Origin: Chelonoidis abingdonii
Taxonomy: Eukaryota; Chordata; Testudines; Testudinidae
Length of the DNA stretch: 64,000 nt
Direction of reading: 5' to 3'
Assembly (NCBI RefSeq): GCF_003597395.2
Contig: NC_133770.1
Coordinates: 290,692,125 to 290,756,124, forward strand
Under the pieces are notes generated by a model that saw only the letters and a program-made list of their open reading frames with translations, was not told where the DNA came from and did no database searches. Positions 33,494 to 47,008 of this stretch are shown here, piece after piece; position 1 is the stretch's first letter, and each line of letters starts with the position of its first letter. Made by a program: the position numbers and the translations under genes.

Positions 33494-33495
33494 TA

Positions 33496-34300
33496 CTTGG
33501 CGTTATTCTGTATTTCATGTTGAACAGTGAACTGGCACAGCTCCAAGGCTGGTCCTCAAAAATTAATGTTCCTAGTTTAGATTAAAAATTAGAAGAGAGC
33601 TTGGTTTGCTTTCATGAACATTCAGAGAGCACTTTTTGTATTTTACTTTATGGCAACTAAAATACTGGAGCATCCCTAAATGAAATGAGTAGGCTGGTAA
33701 AAAGCATTTGCAATGTTATTGTGTAGATCACAATCTCAGGGCGTTGGCTGCAGCTGTAGCACTGGAGGGATTACTCTTGAAGATCCTTGCTTTGCTGTGC
33801 GAAGGTTCATGAGAATAGAGAGTTCTAGGAACAAGTTCTGGCTTGTATGCTGTTAAGTGGAGGCAAAATCACAAATAAAGGAATTGATTTGCAGAGCTGG
33901 GCAAAAATTTTCAACCAGAGCCTTTTCCAGTGAAAAATTCAGACGCAGCAACACCGAAACATTTCAAGAATCCATGTCAATATTTTTGCCAAATTCTTCA
34001 CTGAAAAAAAAATCTGGGAAAGTTGTTGTATCTTGACATCTTGGAAATGAAACTATTTGATTTTTTGGTTTGAAATGACTTTTTATATTAATGTTTCCTT
34101 TAATATTTTTGTTTAAACTTTTTATTCAGGCAAAGTTACAATAAAACGTGAACATACTACACCACACATTGCGTATTAAGGATCAGGTACTATTCAAAGA
34201 ATTTGGTTAAGATTTGCACTTTCTCCCTAGGGAAGCATCCTCCTCTGCTGATTATGCTAAAAAAGGGTGACCAAATTTCTAAATATTCACTCTTTTTAGA
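33496..34300. other. No gene seen; low-complexity A/T-rich part near 33.9-34.1 kb
   Basis: 33895-34080 ('gagctgggcaaaaatttt', 'gaaaaattc', 'gaaatgac') resembles decayed 'agctgg..aaaattttt' palindromes, without clear ends. Confidence 0.4.
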
Positions 34301-34662
34301 GTGGTAGCTGTATCAGCAAAAACAATGAGGAGTCCTTGTGACACCTTAGACACTAACAAATTTATTTGAGCATAAGCTTTCGTGGGCTAAAACCCATTTA
34401 ATCAGATGCATGAAGTGAAAAATACAGTATGCAGTATGTTTTATTATATAACAGCACATGAAAATATGGGAGTTGCCTTGTCAAGTGGGGGGTCAGTGCT
34501 AATGAGGCCAATTCAATTAAAGTGGAAGTGGCCTATTGTCAACAGTTGACAAGAAGGGATGAATATCACAGAGAAAATTACCATTGTAGTGCTAATGATG
34601 CCAGTGCAATCAAGGTGGACATCACCCATTCCCAGCAGTTTGGCACTTTTCTTGTGTACATA
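34301..34662 (-). mobile_element. Penelope-like retroelement fragment (tentative)
   Basis: Contains the block 'gaggagtccttgtgacacc', 'cactaacaaatttatttgag' and 'cataagctttcgtgggctaa', widespread in turtles and, as I recall, assigned to Penelope-like elements. It is followed by 'atatgggagttgcc', 'gtggggggtcagtgctaatg' and 'caacagttgacaagaaggg'. On the minus strand at 34378-34405 it has a hammerhead-ribozyme-like arrangement (see findings). No ORF for reverse transcriptase or GIY-YIG is kept. Confidence 0.5.
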
Positions 34663-35999
34663 TTTGGTGTGAAAGCTTTTCCATTACCAAGACTGTCCAC
34701 ATTTTACTATACCACAGTTTCATAGGAGAAGTCACATTTTTCTAACAATGTGCAATATAAAGTCTGCTGCTAACAATAAAAATTTAATTTGTCGTTCTGT
34801 TTACAATGTACGTCCTTTATTGGAGCATTAAGTAAGCAGGTCAGGGATCTCTGGGAAGCTAGCATTTTGTTATAAAATGAATCCCTTTAATAATTTTCTC
34901 CCCAAACTGTCTAATTCCTGGACACAGTCACCACATGTACAAGTATGTTCCCCTTTCCCAGCAACCTCTCCAACAGATCACCTCTCTAGCAGCAAAAATA
35001 TGCTGGATCTTAACTGGAGTAAAAATGGTTGAAATTGAAACAAACCATTTTGTCAAAAAAAATGTTTCATTTGACCTTAAACTTTGTTTTTGACTTTCAA
35101 GCTTGCTGAAAATGTTCACTTTACTTTTTGAAAGTGACAATGCACCAAAAAAACCCATTATATTTCTCTGTCTCCACTTACTTGCTCAATACAAAAAGGG
35201 CTTGTGTTAATGTGGAGGAGACCATAAATGTGTCATTCGAAATTAAAATGAAAAGGCTACTGAGATAAAGAACTTAGTCATGCAAGCCTGAGAATTCCTT
35301 TGAAATGTAAGAGAACATTTTTAAAAGATCACAGAAGGCTCTTAGTCTCGTATCCCTGTCTATTGTCAGGCACTAGCTAACTATATGGAATATCCTGCAG
35401 TCAGATGAGGATGCGCCTAAAGAGAAGCTAGGAGTCACCCTATCTTATAGCATTTTGGAGACTTTTTATATCATGTATAAAGGGCCTGATTCAGCAAGAA
35501 AAGAAAAATATTTGACTTCCACACTGCAGACACCCAAGTAAAAATGGAGGAAGCCAAATTATGCAGGATCCCCACCGCTTTGTGCAGGCTTCTGCAGCAT
35601 TGAAGCCAGTCATGGATTTTTGTTAAATCAGTCTCAAAATATTGAAGGCATCTTATTTATTTTTCTGAGTTTGATAAAGCAAGAAACTTAATGCAAGTCC
35701 CTCTCCCTGCTTACCATACAGCCAGTGTATATATTATAGTGTATCGACAATGCATGCACGTTTTCTTTATTGTGCTTGCTGTGGTTTTGGGTGGGGGGGG
35801 ATTTTATCAGCTTTACTTGCAAAAATTATTTAACATTTTTATAAACATAGCTGCCCAATTAATAATGCTTCTTTTTCACAAGGGGAAAACATTGCTAATA
35901 TGATGAGAATTTACCACCCCCAAACCTCTATGCTGTCAAATTACAATTTTTGAAACTCCCACAAATTGTTTAATATTTAATGTATTTGAGCAGTCAATG
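34663..35999. other. No gene seen; AT-rich unique DNA
   Basis: Short ORFs only. 35040-35160 is A/T low complexity. Confidence 0.4.
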
Positions 36000-36830
36000 T
36001 TTTTACAGCTGACTATGGCTGCTGCTGGATGCAGCATGCAGATCACAATGGAACACCTCCATACAGACTCACTTTTGGCATGCCCCATCCTGGCTGCATG
36101 TGGTGTAGCAGCTCTGTCTAGGACTCCCTACTGATCGCCAGCCCTGTGTTGTGTCCTTCTGTCCTCGCAACTTGGACCCCCCGGATAGTCATGGAAGAGT
36201 CCAACTGCTTACACCTGGTTCTCAGCCTCATGGTCCTCACACCCTTCTCAGACAGCTTCAAATCCCCCGTATCCCCTTATGTCAGGAGGCGAAACATCAC
36301 CTTCCCAGTAGCTAGTAGGGTAATACAGGCTCTCTTGCTGCACTGGGCTCCAGTCCAGGGAACCTAGGAACAGACTGCAGCTGCCCACCCATCAGACACC
36401 ATGCTGCTGCCTTTGGATTCCTTCCTACTATTGGCCTTTCCTCCAGTAGCCCCTTCCCGGGCTTTTTGTGAGGATCAGTGCCACCCAGGCTTCTGCCCCA
36501 AAAGCCCAGTTCCTGCTTTTGTATCAGGGTCCACCACAATAGCTCGCTCCAATGCTGTGCCTTACAGGTATCTTCACCCCCACTGGCCTCCTTCTTGCCC
36601 CCCTCAAGACTTCTTGTTTCCCTCAGGTCTCTTCACTTTCTGCTACCAAGAGAGTGAGGGAAGAGTTCGCCCCATTCTCTCTCTGCAGCCCACTTCTGCT
36701 CCAGGACTTCCTTTCTTCATTGCACTATCCAGTTTCTCCTCAGTGAGGTTCCATCTTTAATAAAGCCGAACCCACTCTCCAGGTGTGGCTAGGTGTATTA
36801 TTGTGTTTGGGGGTAGACATGCTGTCACAA
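36000..36830 (+). mobile_element. CT-rich LTR-like repeat (tentative)
   Basis: CT-rich non-coding stretch that ends with a polyadenylation signal-like 'tttaataaagccgaaccc' (36758-36775) and 'ctccaggtgtggctagg'. The look is that of a turtle LTR or long MITE, but I find neither TG...CA limits nor a duplication. The 119-codon ORF at 36401-36760 has no domain. Confidence 0.35.
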
Positions 36831-39800
36831 TGCACTGACCACAAGCGTTCAAAAGTCGTGAGTCTGGCCCTCCAAAAAGTCAGAGATTGGCCTAAAAATA
36901 GCAAACTTTAGAAAAGAAATACTAGATTTGGAGTTTAGTTTGTCTGGTTTCTGCTCCTGTAAGGTCACACTACAGTCATAGTCTCAAACTTTCTTTTCTC
37001 CACAGCCACAGGGAACTAGAAACATTCATTTAAAAAAAAAAAAGGCAGCTGAGTGTCTCAAGAGTCCCTTGCCTCCAGAAGCTGGGGATTTAGGACGGCC
37101 TGTGCTAACCCACTGGGGGCCTTATGGAGGACTATTTTGTCCCTCCCAACACAGTACTAAAACAGGAAAGTTCTTGTAATAAAAGCAAAAAAGTCCCCCT
37201 TTGAGCTGCTCGGGGACCTAAGCAATTCAGCAATTGCTTAGGCTGCTTATGCCTAGCCCTGGCTCTGCTTTATGATGCATCAGATATTGTGGAGCTCAGG
37301 AGAGCTGGCATCTGCATTTCACCTCTTTCTTCAGCAGTAACAGAAACAGGATGCTCAGAGCTTTCCATTTTCAGTTAGGGATGTCTAGATATTTTCATTA
37401 TAGGCAGAATTTGCAGCAAGTGAAAACCATATAGATCAGGGGCCAGATTCTCTGGTCTAGCTGAGCTGTGCTCAATGCAGGACTGACCATTAAGTCACCT
37501 TTCTATTCTGGAATGTGCATCCAGACCCCTGCTGTATCAAGCTGACTTATAACTGGCAGATGTGGTTAGCGGAGTATTCCCCCAGTGGTTCAGGGTCACC
37601 ATAGCCAGGAGGGATTGGTGAAGGAGGCCATCCAAGTCAGGGCTGTGCCCAAGAGGAGGAGTGAGTGGATGGGGTGCCCAGTGTCTCATCTCCAGCTGCT
37701 GGAATGGCTCCTGCTTTTTATCAGCTCTCATTTAATCCCTCTTTAAAATATACGATACTGAAGTTATGACCTAGTGCAGCCGTTGTCCCTGCCCTTGGGA
37801 ACACAGGAGGGTCTGAAGGACTGATGCTAACCCTTATGGCTTTCCACAGAAGCCAGCTCTTAGATCAAACTATACCAGGAAGACATACGAGTCCCCTAAT
37901 GTCTTCCCAACCTCTGGAACTTACAGCTAGTGGCACTAGTCGTAACGGAACACTTGTCAGCCTGTGGATTGTAAATTCTTTTTCTCCAAAGAGATTGTGC
38001 CACATCTTGCCGTTCATGTCACAGGTGCAAGGCAAATATGGAGACCCCTAAAATGGATCAATAAATGGGGGAAGGTGGTAAGTGCCTATATCAGTCTCTT
38101 TCAAAGGTTTTACCAAAAAGAGGGGCAGTAGGCAAGAGCTATTCTACCCAATGGACCTCAATCAGTTACATTGTATGGACTGTCATTTTATTCTATATTT
38201 GGATATTGCCTAGAACAATGGGTTCTTGGGCCATGCCTGGGGCTCTTAGGTGCTACAGTAATTCAAACTATTATAATTATTGCATAAAGCAGGAGTAACT
38301 CCACCGCAGTCAATGTAATGTCACAAGCATAAGGTGAATCAGGCTCTGCATCTCCAATGCAAGAAAAATGTGAAGCCATCACTAGTTGAATCAAGTAGTG
38401 AAGTTGATCAGTTGGCTGTCTGGGACGCTGGCTCTTGACAGCACTAGGAACCTTTCTGTTTGTAGACTCGAGGGGACCCTTTAGTTTAATGCTGTGGGGG
38501 GTATTAAGGTGTCACAACTGGCTCTTAGAGCTGCTGAGGTGTTCAAAGAATACAAGACACAAAATAAAACTGGAGTGGTCATCGGTCTTCTACCTCTGAA
38601 AACTAACAGTCTGTTCAAACCAACAGATACAGCAAGGTTCCCACCCTTCCTTCAACACCTGTAGTGGCTGTTACCTCTTAGAACAGCAACAAGCTAATAC
38701 ACTCACTGTGCAAGTCACACATCTCCCACGGCCCTCATTTGAAGGGACACTTCATTTTAGTCCCAACGTTAGCCCCATTATACAAAAAGATGCCACCGTC
38801 TCACTTCTACTGCTGGACATTATTTATGCAAGAAATGTAGAATCAGGGAACGGAGGCAATACAGAATGTTCCCTACACTAAAGGAAGGAATCCCACAGCA
38901 CTTCAGATTTCCTGCCTGACTGGTATTTCTGCATCCTACATTTGGGTCTTGGCAGACAGAGAGGTGTGCTGCGAGTTAACAGATCTGATTACACTCTCCA
39001 GACATCTGCATTACCCCAAAAGCCACCAAAAAAATAGCTTCCTAGTCACAACTACACAAGTCAAGGAACAAGGGGCACAGTGTGAACCAGTACATTATTA
39101 AAGGACAGTAGAAAGAAGAGAAAAATGTAGTCTTAAGCCTTAAGGGACTGCACACCACTTAGCTATCACATACTGCTGGCTGGCTTGCTGACAGGAAGGC
39201 AAGATCTACAGATGGAGAAGGTGGGAGGAAATTAAACAGAGCAGTCCAGCTCATTCACTTCCTAGATCCTCAGCAGCACTTCACTGATGCTTTTTATGCT
39301 CCCCTTTTACCTTCCATAGGCATGATTATTCACGGCTTTAATAAGCCGCACTTTATAAATTGCAGTACAAAAACAAAAACAGAGTTCCATCATTCTTCTC
39401 CACTCTAATTTTTAGCTCAATTAGGGTCCAATCCAAGTCCTTGGGCATACCCCTATTGACTTCCCTGGGCTTCAGACAGAGTCCTCTGTGAGCAATGAAG
39501 GGTAAATCAGCAAGACTAAAAACACCTTCCTCATTCAGGAGTCAAACCTCCAATGCAAACAAGTTCAAAGCAGAGGGGACCCAACCCCAGGAGGTGCTGA
39601 GTCCCTCCAATTGCTCTGAATTTTCACATTGAAATTCTCTTCCTGGATCAGGCTCACAATTCCCAGACGAATTCTCCTCCTGGCAGCAGGCCCCTGACAG
39701 GGAAAAAATCTCTCCCTACAAATAGCTTTTCTGCCAGTCACAGGTTGGTTCCCCCTCCCCCCTTCAATAGCCACTCATGTGAGAAGCAGACAGATAGTTT

Positions 39801-39840
39801 GACAGAGATCTGAATCCTAAAATAATTTCTCACCAAGGAG
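36831..39840. other. No gene seen; one SINE/LINE tail
   Basis: 38160-38282 ('atattgcctagaacaatgg', 'ggctcttaggtgctacag') is the plus-oriented 3' tail also seen at 14.5 and 24.5 kb. 37030-37042 is a short A run. The rest is unique. Confidence 0.45.
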
Positions 39841-40140
39841 TAAAGTCTCCTAAGCCCATTGTAATAAATGGGCTACATACTGTAAGATATAAATGAGCAC
39901 TACTGTGGATGAAATTTCATTGTCCTAATGGGGGAGCGCAGCCTGGCACTGGGCCAGCAATGTAATTCAATAGAGAGCACGAGCACAAATGGATCTTGGG
40001 AGAAGGATTGATTTTAATGTAATCCCATTTACTAATCAAAAGGAGAAGGGATTACGTTTGCTAGGAGATGTCTGCACATGCTTTCCCAGTTTATCAATAA
40101 AAATAGCTTTGTTTTAATTAAGATACAAACTGCTGATTCC
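39841..40140. promoter_or_regulatory. Candidate conserved non-coding element with inverted TAATCCC sites (speculative)
   Basis: gtaatccc (40019-40026) and gggattac (40048-40055) are perfect inverses 21 bp apart, with taatca (40033-40038) between. TAATCC is the core bound by bicoid-class homeodomains (OTX, CRX, PITX). The surrounding 300 bp shows no repeat hallmarks and contains further ATTA-rich text. Function is inferred only from motif and texture. Confidence 0.3.
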
Positions 40141-42080
40141 AGGTCTAATCCTGGCTTCAAACAAACAATCAGTTACTGACTGAGTGTACTGCTAAAGTTT
40201 TTAATGCCCTCTCTACAGCTTTGGTTTCTCCAAATAGGCCAGTATGAGTGCCCTTCCCTCATACGTTCACTCACCCCATCCCTCTTCCCAGGCTCCTGGG
40301 AGCCACCAGGCTTAAGTGGTACAGAGGTGACCTGTGATGACTTACACCCCAAAAGGATATTTCAGTTTCCAGCTTCCAGGATTTACTAGTGTGCTGTATG
40401 TAGGGATGGAATTTAGGATCGACATGGCTGGAAAAAGCAATATATTTCTTATGAGAAATTTCTAAAAGAAAAAAAATCTGTGTTCATAAATTTTTGGTTT
40501 AAGAATTGTGTTTCCTCACAGGAAGTTTCCAACCAAAAACTGTCTTTGAATTTCCACTTAAAATGTTGTTTTATTTTTTGTTCATTTCAAGAGCAAATTA
40601 TTGTTAGAAAAGTGGTCACTGAATGCACAGCTCTCTTCTGAAAATGACTTTCAACAATGGCATCAGAAAGCACAACGTGGTATTTTTATCCCTTTGGTCA
40701 CATTACAGCTACCACTCGGTCCCCCCCTTAAACATCTGCATACAATAATATTTCAAAGGCATGGCACAAGCCTAATGTTCACCCAAAGACATAGACTAAC
40801 TTACAACCTCTATCAAAATATACCATTCATAAGGCAATAGCTGTTTTAAAAATAAATACAACCTTGTAAACTGAGCAGTACAAGCAGAAGCTGGCATTTT
40901 GGCCGTCCTTTGATTTTGGGAATGGAAGAGTTAATTCTGAGCCCTGCTCATGCCCTTGAATAACCCCTGCCCCACCCCCAACCACTCACACACACTCACC
41001 AAAACCAATCCTGGGTTCTGCATGCAAGTTTTCAGACTCAGTCTACAGCACGGAGACCTTACACAGCCTTTAAGCTGCTGGGATGGTCACATGCCAGCAT
41101 GAGAGAGTGAGCTGGATCTCCTGGGGTGAGATCAGCGCATGACACACAAGTGGTTTGGCCCAGGATACTCTCAGTCTCCAAGGGAGAAATGCAACTTTTA
41201 AAAAATATGTTCACCAACATTTTCCCACAAGAAAGTTCAACCATCCCTGCGCCATGGCTCCCAGTTGTCTCCCCTGTGCCACAGTGCCCTACCATCACCC
41301 CTCACGTTGCCAGACTATCACCACTGCAAGTATCATGCTTTGTACATACTGTAGCAGTGTCACAGCAAGACAAAGCTACCGTACACACTTAGGGCTAACT
41401 GGTGTCTCCAAAGCCCAGTCTTCATGAGCAGGGAAGGGAAGGGGAGCATTATTCCAGAGGATCTCCAGGAGGCAGTGCATCTGATCTGTACCGGAGGAGT
41501 TTTCAGTGGGACTCATGAGGGACAAGGACAGTCTTTGCACTCTAGGGGTAGGATTTAAAAGACAAAGATCAGCTGGGTGCCCAAGTGCCACTTACATAAA
41601 AAAGCGGGGGAGGTGAACACTCATTTTATGAGTTTCTTAGTCTTTGACTGTTTCCTCCAAGGAATGCAATGTGAGCAGCCTCCCTAGCCTTGTGCAGTCA
41701 GGAGCCCTTTGACCTCTTTGTGGACCTGCTCTGGGCTAGTTACCTTCTCACCCATAGAGGATCTTATGTGTTCTAGCCAAGATGCATGCTGGAGAAGGGA
41801 AAAGTAGCAAGCATGGATTGTGAAGAATGGGTCCCTTGTGGGATAAGACAAGATACTACAAATCCCAAGCAGTTACGCATGGCATTAACATCAAAACACA
41901 TAAAAACAAAGCTGTGTCCATCAGCCGTGGTCACACTAATAGGGAGGAGAAGCTGGAGGAGTGGGACATGATGCTTAGAGTCATTGATAAATGATCATGA
42001 AGGACAAGGAGTGGGCATAGAGAGCTCAGCACGTAAAATGCAGAACATGCTATTGATATTTGATTGCAGCTCCACAACAC
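40141..42080. other. No gene seen
   Basis: Unique DNA; overlapping short ORFs near 41.1-41.4 kb on both strands have no domain. Confidence 0.4.
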
Positions 42081-42297
42081 CTTCCATCCAACTAGCATCC
42101 TAAAATGCTCCACACTAATTAAGGAAGTCTCCCAGTGAAGACAACAAGTACCATTATCCCCATTTTTCCAAAGGGAAAACTGAGTCCCAGAGAGGGTAAG
42201 TAACTTATCTAAACTCCCATGTAGTGAGTCAGCGCCCTAGACCAAGACCTTCTGAGCCCCTAGCTCTAACCTCCAGGCCATACTCTTGCCTAATACA
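42081..42297 (-). mobile_element. MIR-like SINE, reversed
   Basis: 'accattatccccatttttcc', 'aaactgagtcccagagaggg', 'taagtaacttatctaaactc' and 'ctctaacctccaggccatac' are the reverse complement of the conserved MIR-like core and tRNA head. Confidence 0.7.
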
Positions 42298-45200
42298 AGT
42301 ATTAGCGCCCAGAAATATTAACTCCTGTAAATCCTTTTGGCTGCACTTATCTGGATATTCCTCAATCTTTCAAAACAGAAATGAGAGAGAAAAATATTTC
42401 CAGAAACCTTTTTAATACTGATCAGCATCCTCATCCATCAAAATCCTTGCAGGATGCGTCAGCCAAGCAGATGGCATTTCTCCTAGATAGTCTGAAAACA
42501 AGTATGCATACACCCCAACTTCACCCCATTGACAACTCTAGTTCCATGGCATACAGCCCCTATTCTGGTCAGAGCTAAAGCTGTGGGGAAACAATGGGTT
42601 TGCTTCACTGGAGTAAGTAAACTCATTTTCTTTGTTGCAATCACTGTGGGCTCACAACCGTGTCACCATCGGATTCACTTTGATTTCTGTGTTCAAATTA
42701 AACGCACACCTCAAAAGAAGGAACAGTCAAAACTGCAGACTTTCAGGGCAAATCCAATACAAAAACAATGAAATCTGCATGATTTTTGGTAGAGATGGGT
42801 CCAGACTGGGAAACCTGATCAAACTCCAGCAAACTTTAGGCCCAGATCCATGCACAAATCTGAATTTCCACAGCTTGGGTCTCTCTATAAAGGGTCAAAA
42901 TGGACACTGAATCTACAGGCTCTTTGGGATAACTCCAATTCCAGATGCAAACTCTGCAACTTGAATCAGTTTTTGGATTTGCTCAAAAACTTAGTGCAGT
43001 TCCACTTGAAACGTGTGTTCCAGGAACAGTTTACACTTGACGACAAAGCAAGTAGTTACTCATTCTAGATTCTGTGCAGAAAACTAGGTCGCTCTGCAAC
43101 CTAATTCATCCACTGCTGGTCTCCTCACTACATTGTTAAATTGTTTGTTTTTTAAAGAGAGAGACACTTTAGCTACAGTTTTTATTGCACCAACCACCAC
43201 CTAAGCTACCCGCTTCTCACTACTCCTGAGCTCTAAAGTCAGACTTACCTGTGTTCACTGTGAGTGCCTGCTGCTAACTCTGTATTCATACCTTCCCAAT
43301 GCAAAGTGCAAGGACTGTGCCCCTCCTACACACTTATTTGCAATCAATCAGCTGGTGGAACCTATGACTCATTCGCTTCTGACACAGACTTCAGAGGCCA
43401 GTTCAAAGAGACTATTAGCTGCTCTCATGGAAGTTGCAGCCTTAATAATTAGTTAATACTAATTTCCTTTCTCTTGCCTTCCTGTGGTAGAGAGGGGTCA
43501 GGCCATTTTCCAAGCATCTTCTGCAGGGAATGGGATTTGGGCGTACCTGGGGGGCCTCCTCCCAAATGCAAGATGTGTTGGGTGGTTAAAGATTCTATAA
43601 AATTAGCCAACCAGGAGAGAGCCAGATGGGATGACTACTCATCCCCCAATTAGGGTACTGGTGCAGCAGGTGGTCAGGAGTGACTTTTTGTATGTTGGAA
43701 GGAAGGGCAACCTGGCTTTGGGGAGCAAAACCAATTAACTGAAGGGAATAAGTTGATCAGCTTCCCCTCCCCCCACCCCAATCAGGCCAAACCCCTTTTC
43801 CCAGGTTCCTGAAGTGTAGTAAGCCTTGAATCCCAGTTCTATTTAAGATCCAGCGGTTTTACTGGTAACATAGGGACAACATTCTTTGTTCAGTGCGGTA
43901 ATTCCACCCACTTTCTGGGATCCACTCATCCATGAAAAGTGGGCAAGTTTATGAGGCTATAAGCGGTGTTTGGGTCACACTGCACTTGCTAGATACAGGA
44001 TATAGATGACAAGAGTGGGACAGAACAGGCTATGCAAACTGGATCCCTTGCAAGATGAGAGCATACACTGTAGATCCCCATGGTACACAGCGCACACAAT
44101 TATGCACCATGGTAGCATTTAGCAAACTGGAACGTCAGTCTGTCGTGGAGGAGTAATGCCAACTGAGCGACAAGGAGAAGGGAAGCAGAGTGGCAAGTCA
44201 GCAGCAGATAGAGTGCAGCATGTGTCCAAGAATCTAGCGATCAAAGGACCAATCCTACAAAGTGTCAAATGCCACAAGGAAAGTGCCAGGTACTCTGAGC
44301 TCCCATCATATTCTGGGCCTTCCCTATTTGGAGAATCATGTCTAGATATATTTTCATGAAAGATAATGGCAGTGCAGACATTTTGAATGAAAACTGCTTA
44401 TCAACTCCCTGGAAACATGTCACTCATTTCTGATATACCTTCAGACTGAAATATAGCAAAGTAAGAACTGACCCCCAAGTGCTATGAAGAATCCATTTTA
44501 GCGAGAGAAGCTTTTGCACAATTCTGGATGATCTTTCAGGTGGTCTAGTCTGTTTCTAACAAGATCAGGGGATACCGAAGCAAAGGGGGGAATAGTGGGA
44601 AGTATAAATAACAAAGATGCAGTTCTAAGCTGAAGGCTAGAGGAAAGAAAAGTGTTCAGAGGGGCTCTGTTGGAATACATCTCCTGGTTTCCAGCTGTAT
44701 TTTCTTAGCAAATTAGCTTTTAGGATCAGGAATAAACACTTGTGAAGGTACAGCTGGTGCCAATTCCACTGTGCCATGATGGTAATTTTCTCTACAAAAT
44801 AATTATTTCAGGCTAAAATACAATCAAAGTAAATAGACTGATATTCCTTTGAGCCCAGAAAAGAATGGGTTCCTAATTATCTGCTTATGGGAAGTTCCCA
44901 GGAGGCATATATAGGAGAAAAATGCCTCCAACAGACCTTGTATGATGTCACAGATTTCAGAGGAGGATGGAGAAAACTCAGTCATAACATGGTCCTCCTC
45001 AGAACCAGAATGCATGCCATTCTGAGGTCAGCCAGGATTGTTTATCATTTTGTCTGTATGCTGTGATTCAATGGTTTGTACTACCATAAAGATTTCCCTT
45101 TTCAATAGGATAGAAAGTTCCATGCTGAGCTACTGTTATTTTCTACACTCATTAGACAAATGAAATTCCCATCACATTCACATAGCGCAGAGGACATAAC

Positions 45201-45475
45201 AGAACCAGTCCCATTATAAGCTAATTCACTTCTTTTCCGAGACATAACTGCAAAAGACTAAACACCAAAAGCAGCCTTTTTAGATGCCTTTTAAACAAGG
45301 ATCACACCTTGCTCTCTCTCACTCACACACACACACGACTTAAGTACAGACTAACAACATCCCAGGTCATACAAAGCAGATGGTCCCAGACAAACAAATA
45401 CATATGATGATGGATGCATGGGCCAAGTACAAGAGAGAAGTCAAATATTACTTCAAGGTTGAGGGACAGAACACA
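42298..45475. other. No gene seen; unique DNA
   Basis: About 3.2 kb with short ORFs only. 42770-43020 ('agatgggtccagactggg') may be an old repeat. A short CA run lies near 45324-45336. Confidence 0.4.
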
Positions 45476-45595
45476 GAAGGTGCCATTCTGTGTCAGACCA
45501 ATGGTCCATCTAGTCTAGGATCCTAGCAGCCAGAAGTCTCAAAGGAAGATGCAAGCAGTTCTGCAATGGACAATTATAAAATAGCCTGACCCATC
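45476..45595 (-). mobile_element. CR1 LINE 3' fragment, reversed
   Basis: 'gtgccattctgtgtcagacc', 'aatggtccatctagtctagg' and 'atgcaagcagttctgcaatg' match the reverse of a CR1 3' end similar to the 22.9-kb copy. Confidence 0.65.
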
Positions 45596-46055
45596 AGGCA
45601 AGTTTTGGCTTGATCCAAAGCCTACTGAACCTGAATGGGAGTTTTTCCATTAATTTGAGCAAGCTTTGCATCAGGACCTTAGTATTTGGTTTATGCTCTG
45701 AAATTCAAGGATTTTGATCCCCTATCCTGATAACTACTAGTGTTTTCATTATCCATAAATAAATAAAAAAATGGAGTGTTATTTCAAAAATGAAATAATC
45801 TTAATTGACCTACTATCACAGAATATTTGATTTTGACAAGGTCAGACAGAAAAAGATTGCACTGGAAGATTTTCAACTAGCTTCAATTTTCAATATTATC
45901 CCACACCACAGACCTTACACAGCCTTAAATTCTGTTTGTGCTTTGATCGCAAGTCATCTATCACTTTATTGAGCTGACTGCATAAGATAACAGCAGATCT
46001 TCACTCCAAGTGGTGACAGTTTACTTAGAGCCTTGAAATGAGGATGAGCCATTCA
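45596..46055. other. No gene seen
   Basis: AT-rich unique DNA. Confidence 0.4.
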
Positions 46056-46235
46056 AATTGCTCCTTTTCAATGTGTATTATCTTGCATTTGTGGACAATG
46101 AAATTAATTGTCCTTTACCCACTTTTGTAAGGTCCCTCCAACCTTGACTAAAGATAATTATGCGTCATCTGACAAGTTTGCCACCTCCCTGTTCCCACTT
46201 CCCCTTTCCACATGACTGACTAATAGATTAAACCT
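46056..46235 (-). mobile_element. CR1 LINE ORF2 fragment, reversed
   Basis: 'tcaatgtgtattatcttgca', 'tttgtggacaatgaaattaa' and 'catctgacaagtttgccacc' are the reverse complement of CR1 RT-region text (the part encoding the DAKL and KCKV-type motifs). Heavily decayed. Confidence 0.6.
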
Positions 46236-47005
46236 TACCTTTGGCCTCATGCTAGATTTGTTGAAATTGGATAAAAACTAACAAGCAATTACTGAGATGT
46301 ACAATTTAAAATGATTAAGGAGAAGAATCTTTTCTAATCCCCTGCCTCTCCTTCCACCAACTTGTAGCATGTGAAAATTGGGAGAACAATTCTTGCAGCA
46401 ATATTGGTTTTAGGCCAGTAACCCACGGGATGATCCCGCAACCGCTAAAGTCAATAGGACTGCTCATGGGGTACTACTCATGTGATTTTGGGACGTGCAG
46501 GATCAAGTACTATGGGGCAGGCTGGGGAGGGGCAATCAACAATGTAATGTTCCTTGTAAGCATACTACTGCAGGAGCAAGTCCTGTCCTTTTCCAAAGGA
46601 CAAAAAAAAAAAAAAACTTTGTACAATGGGTTTCAAACGTGGCAAACCTCTGGAAATATAGCCTGCAGGAATGCATGCAACAAATCAGCATCCTGCATAC
46701 CAAATCCTTTATGCATCCAAAACTCCTCATAACAGTAGCAGTATTGGGTATGAGAAGAATGCAGGACTGGGGCCTACTTTTCTAGGCCCAGATTTTCTAT
46801 CCATTCAGTGTTCCACAGTTTTTAGGTGATCAACTTACAACATCTTGGGCCTGGTTTTCACGGGTGCTTAATGCTCCAAACTTATCAGTTTTACCAGGAG
46901 TCAGAGGCACTTGGCACATCTGTCCCCCAAGGCATTCAATAACATCAGGGATTCAGGGCCCAAAATTATCAACCACTTTGAAAATCAAGGTTCCAGTGCT
47001 GCAGC
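46236..47005. other. No gene seen; poly-A run at 46.6 kb
   Basis: 46602-46616 is a run of A. No coding evidence. Confidence 0.4.
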
Positions 47006-47008
47006 TAA

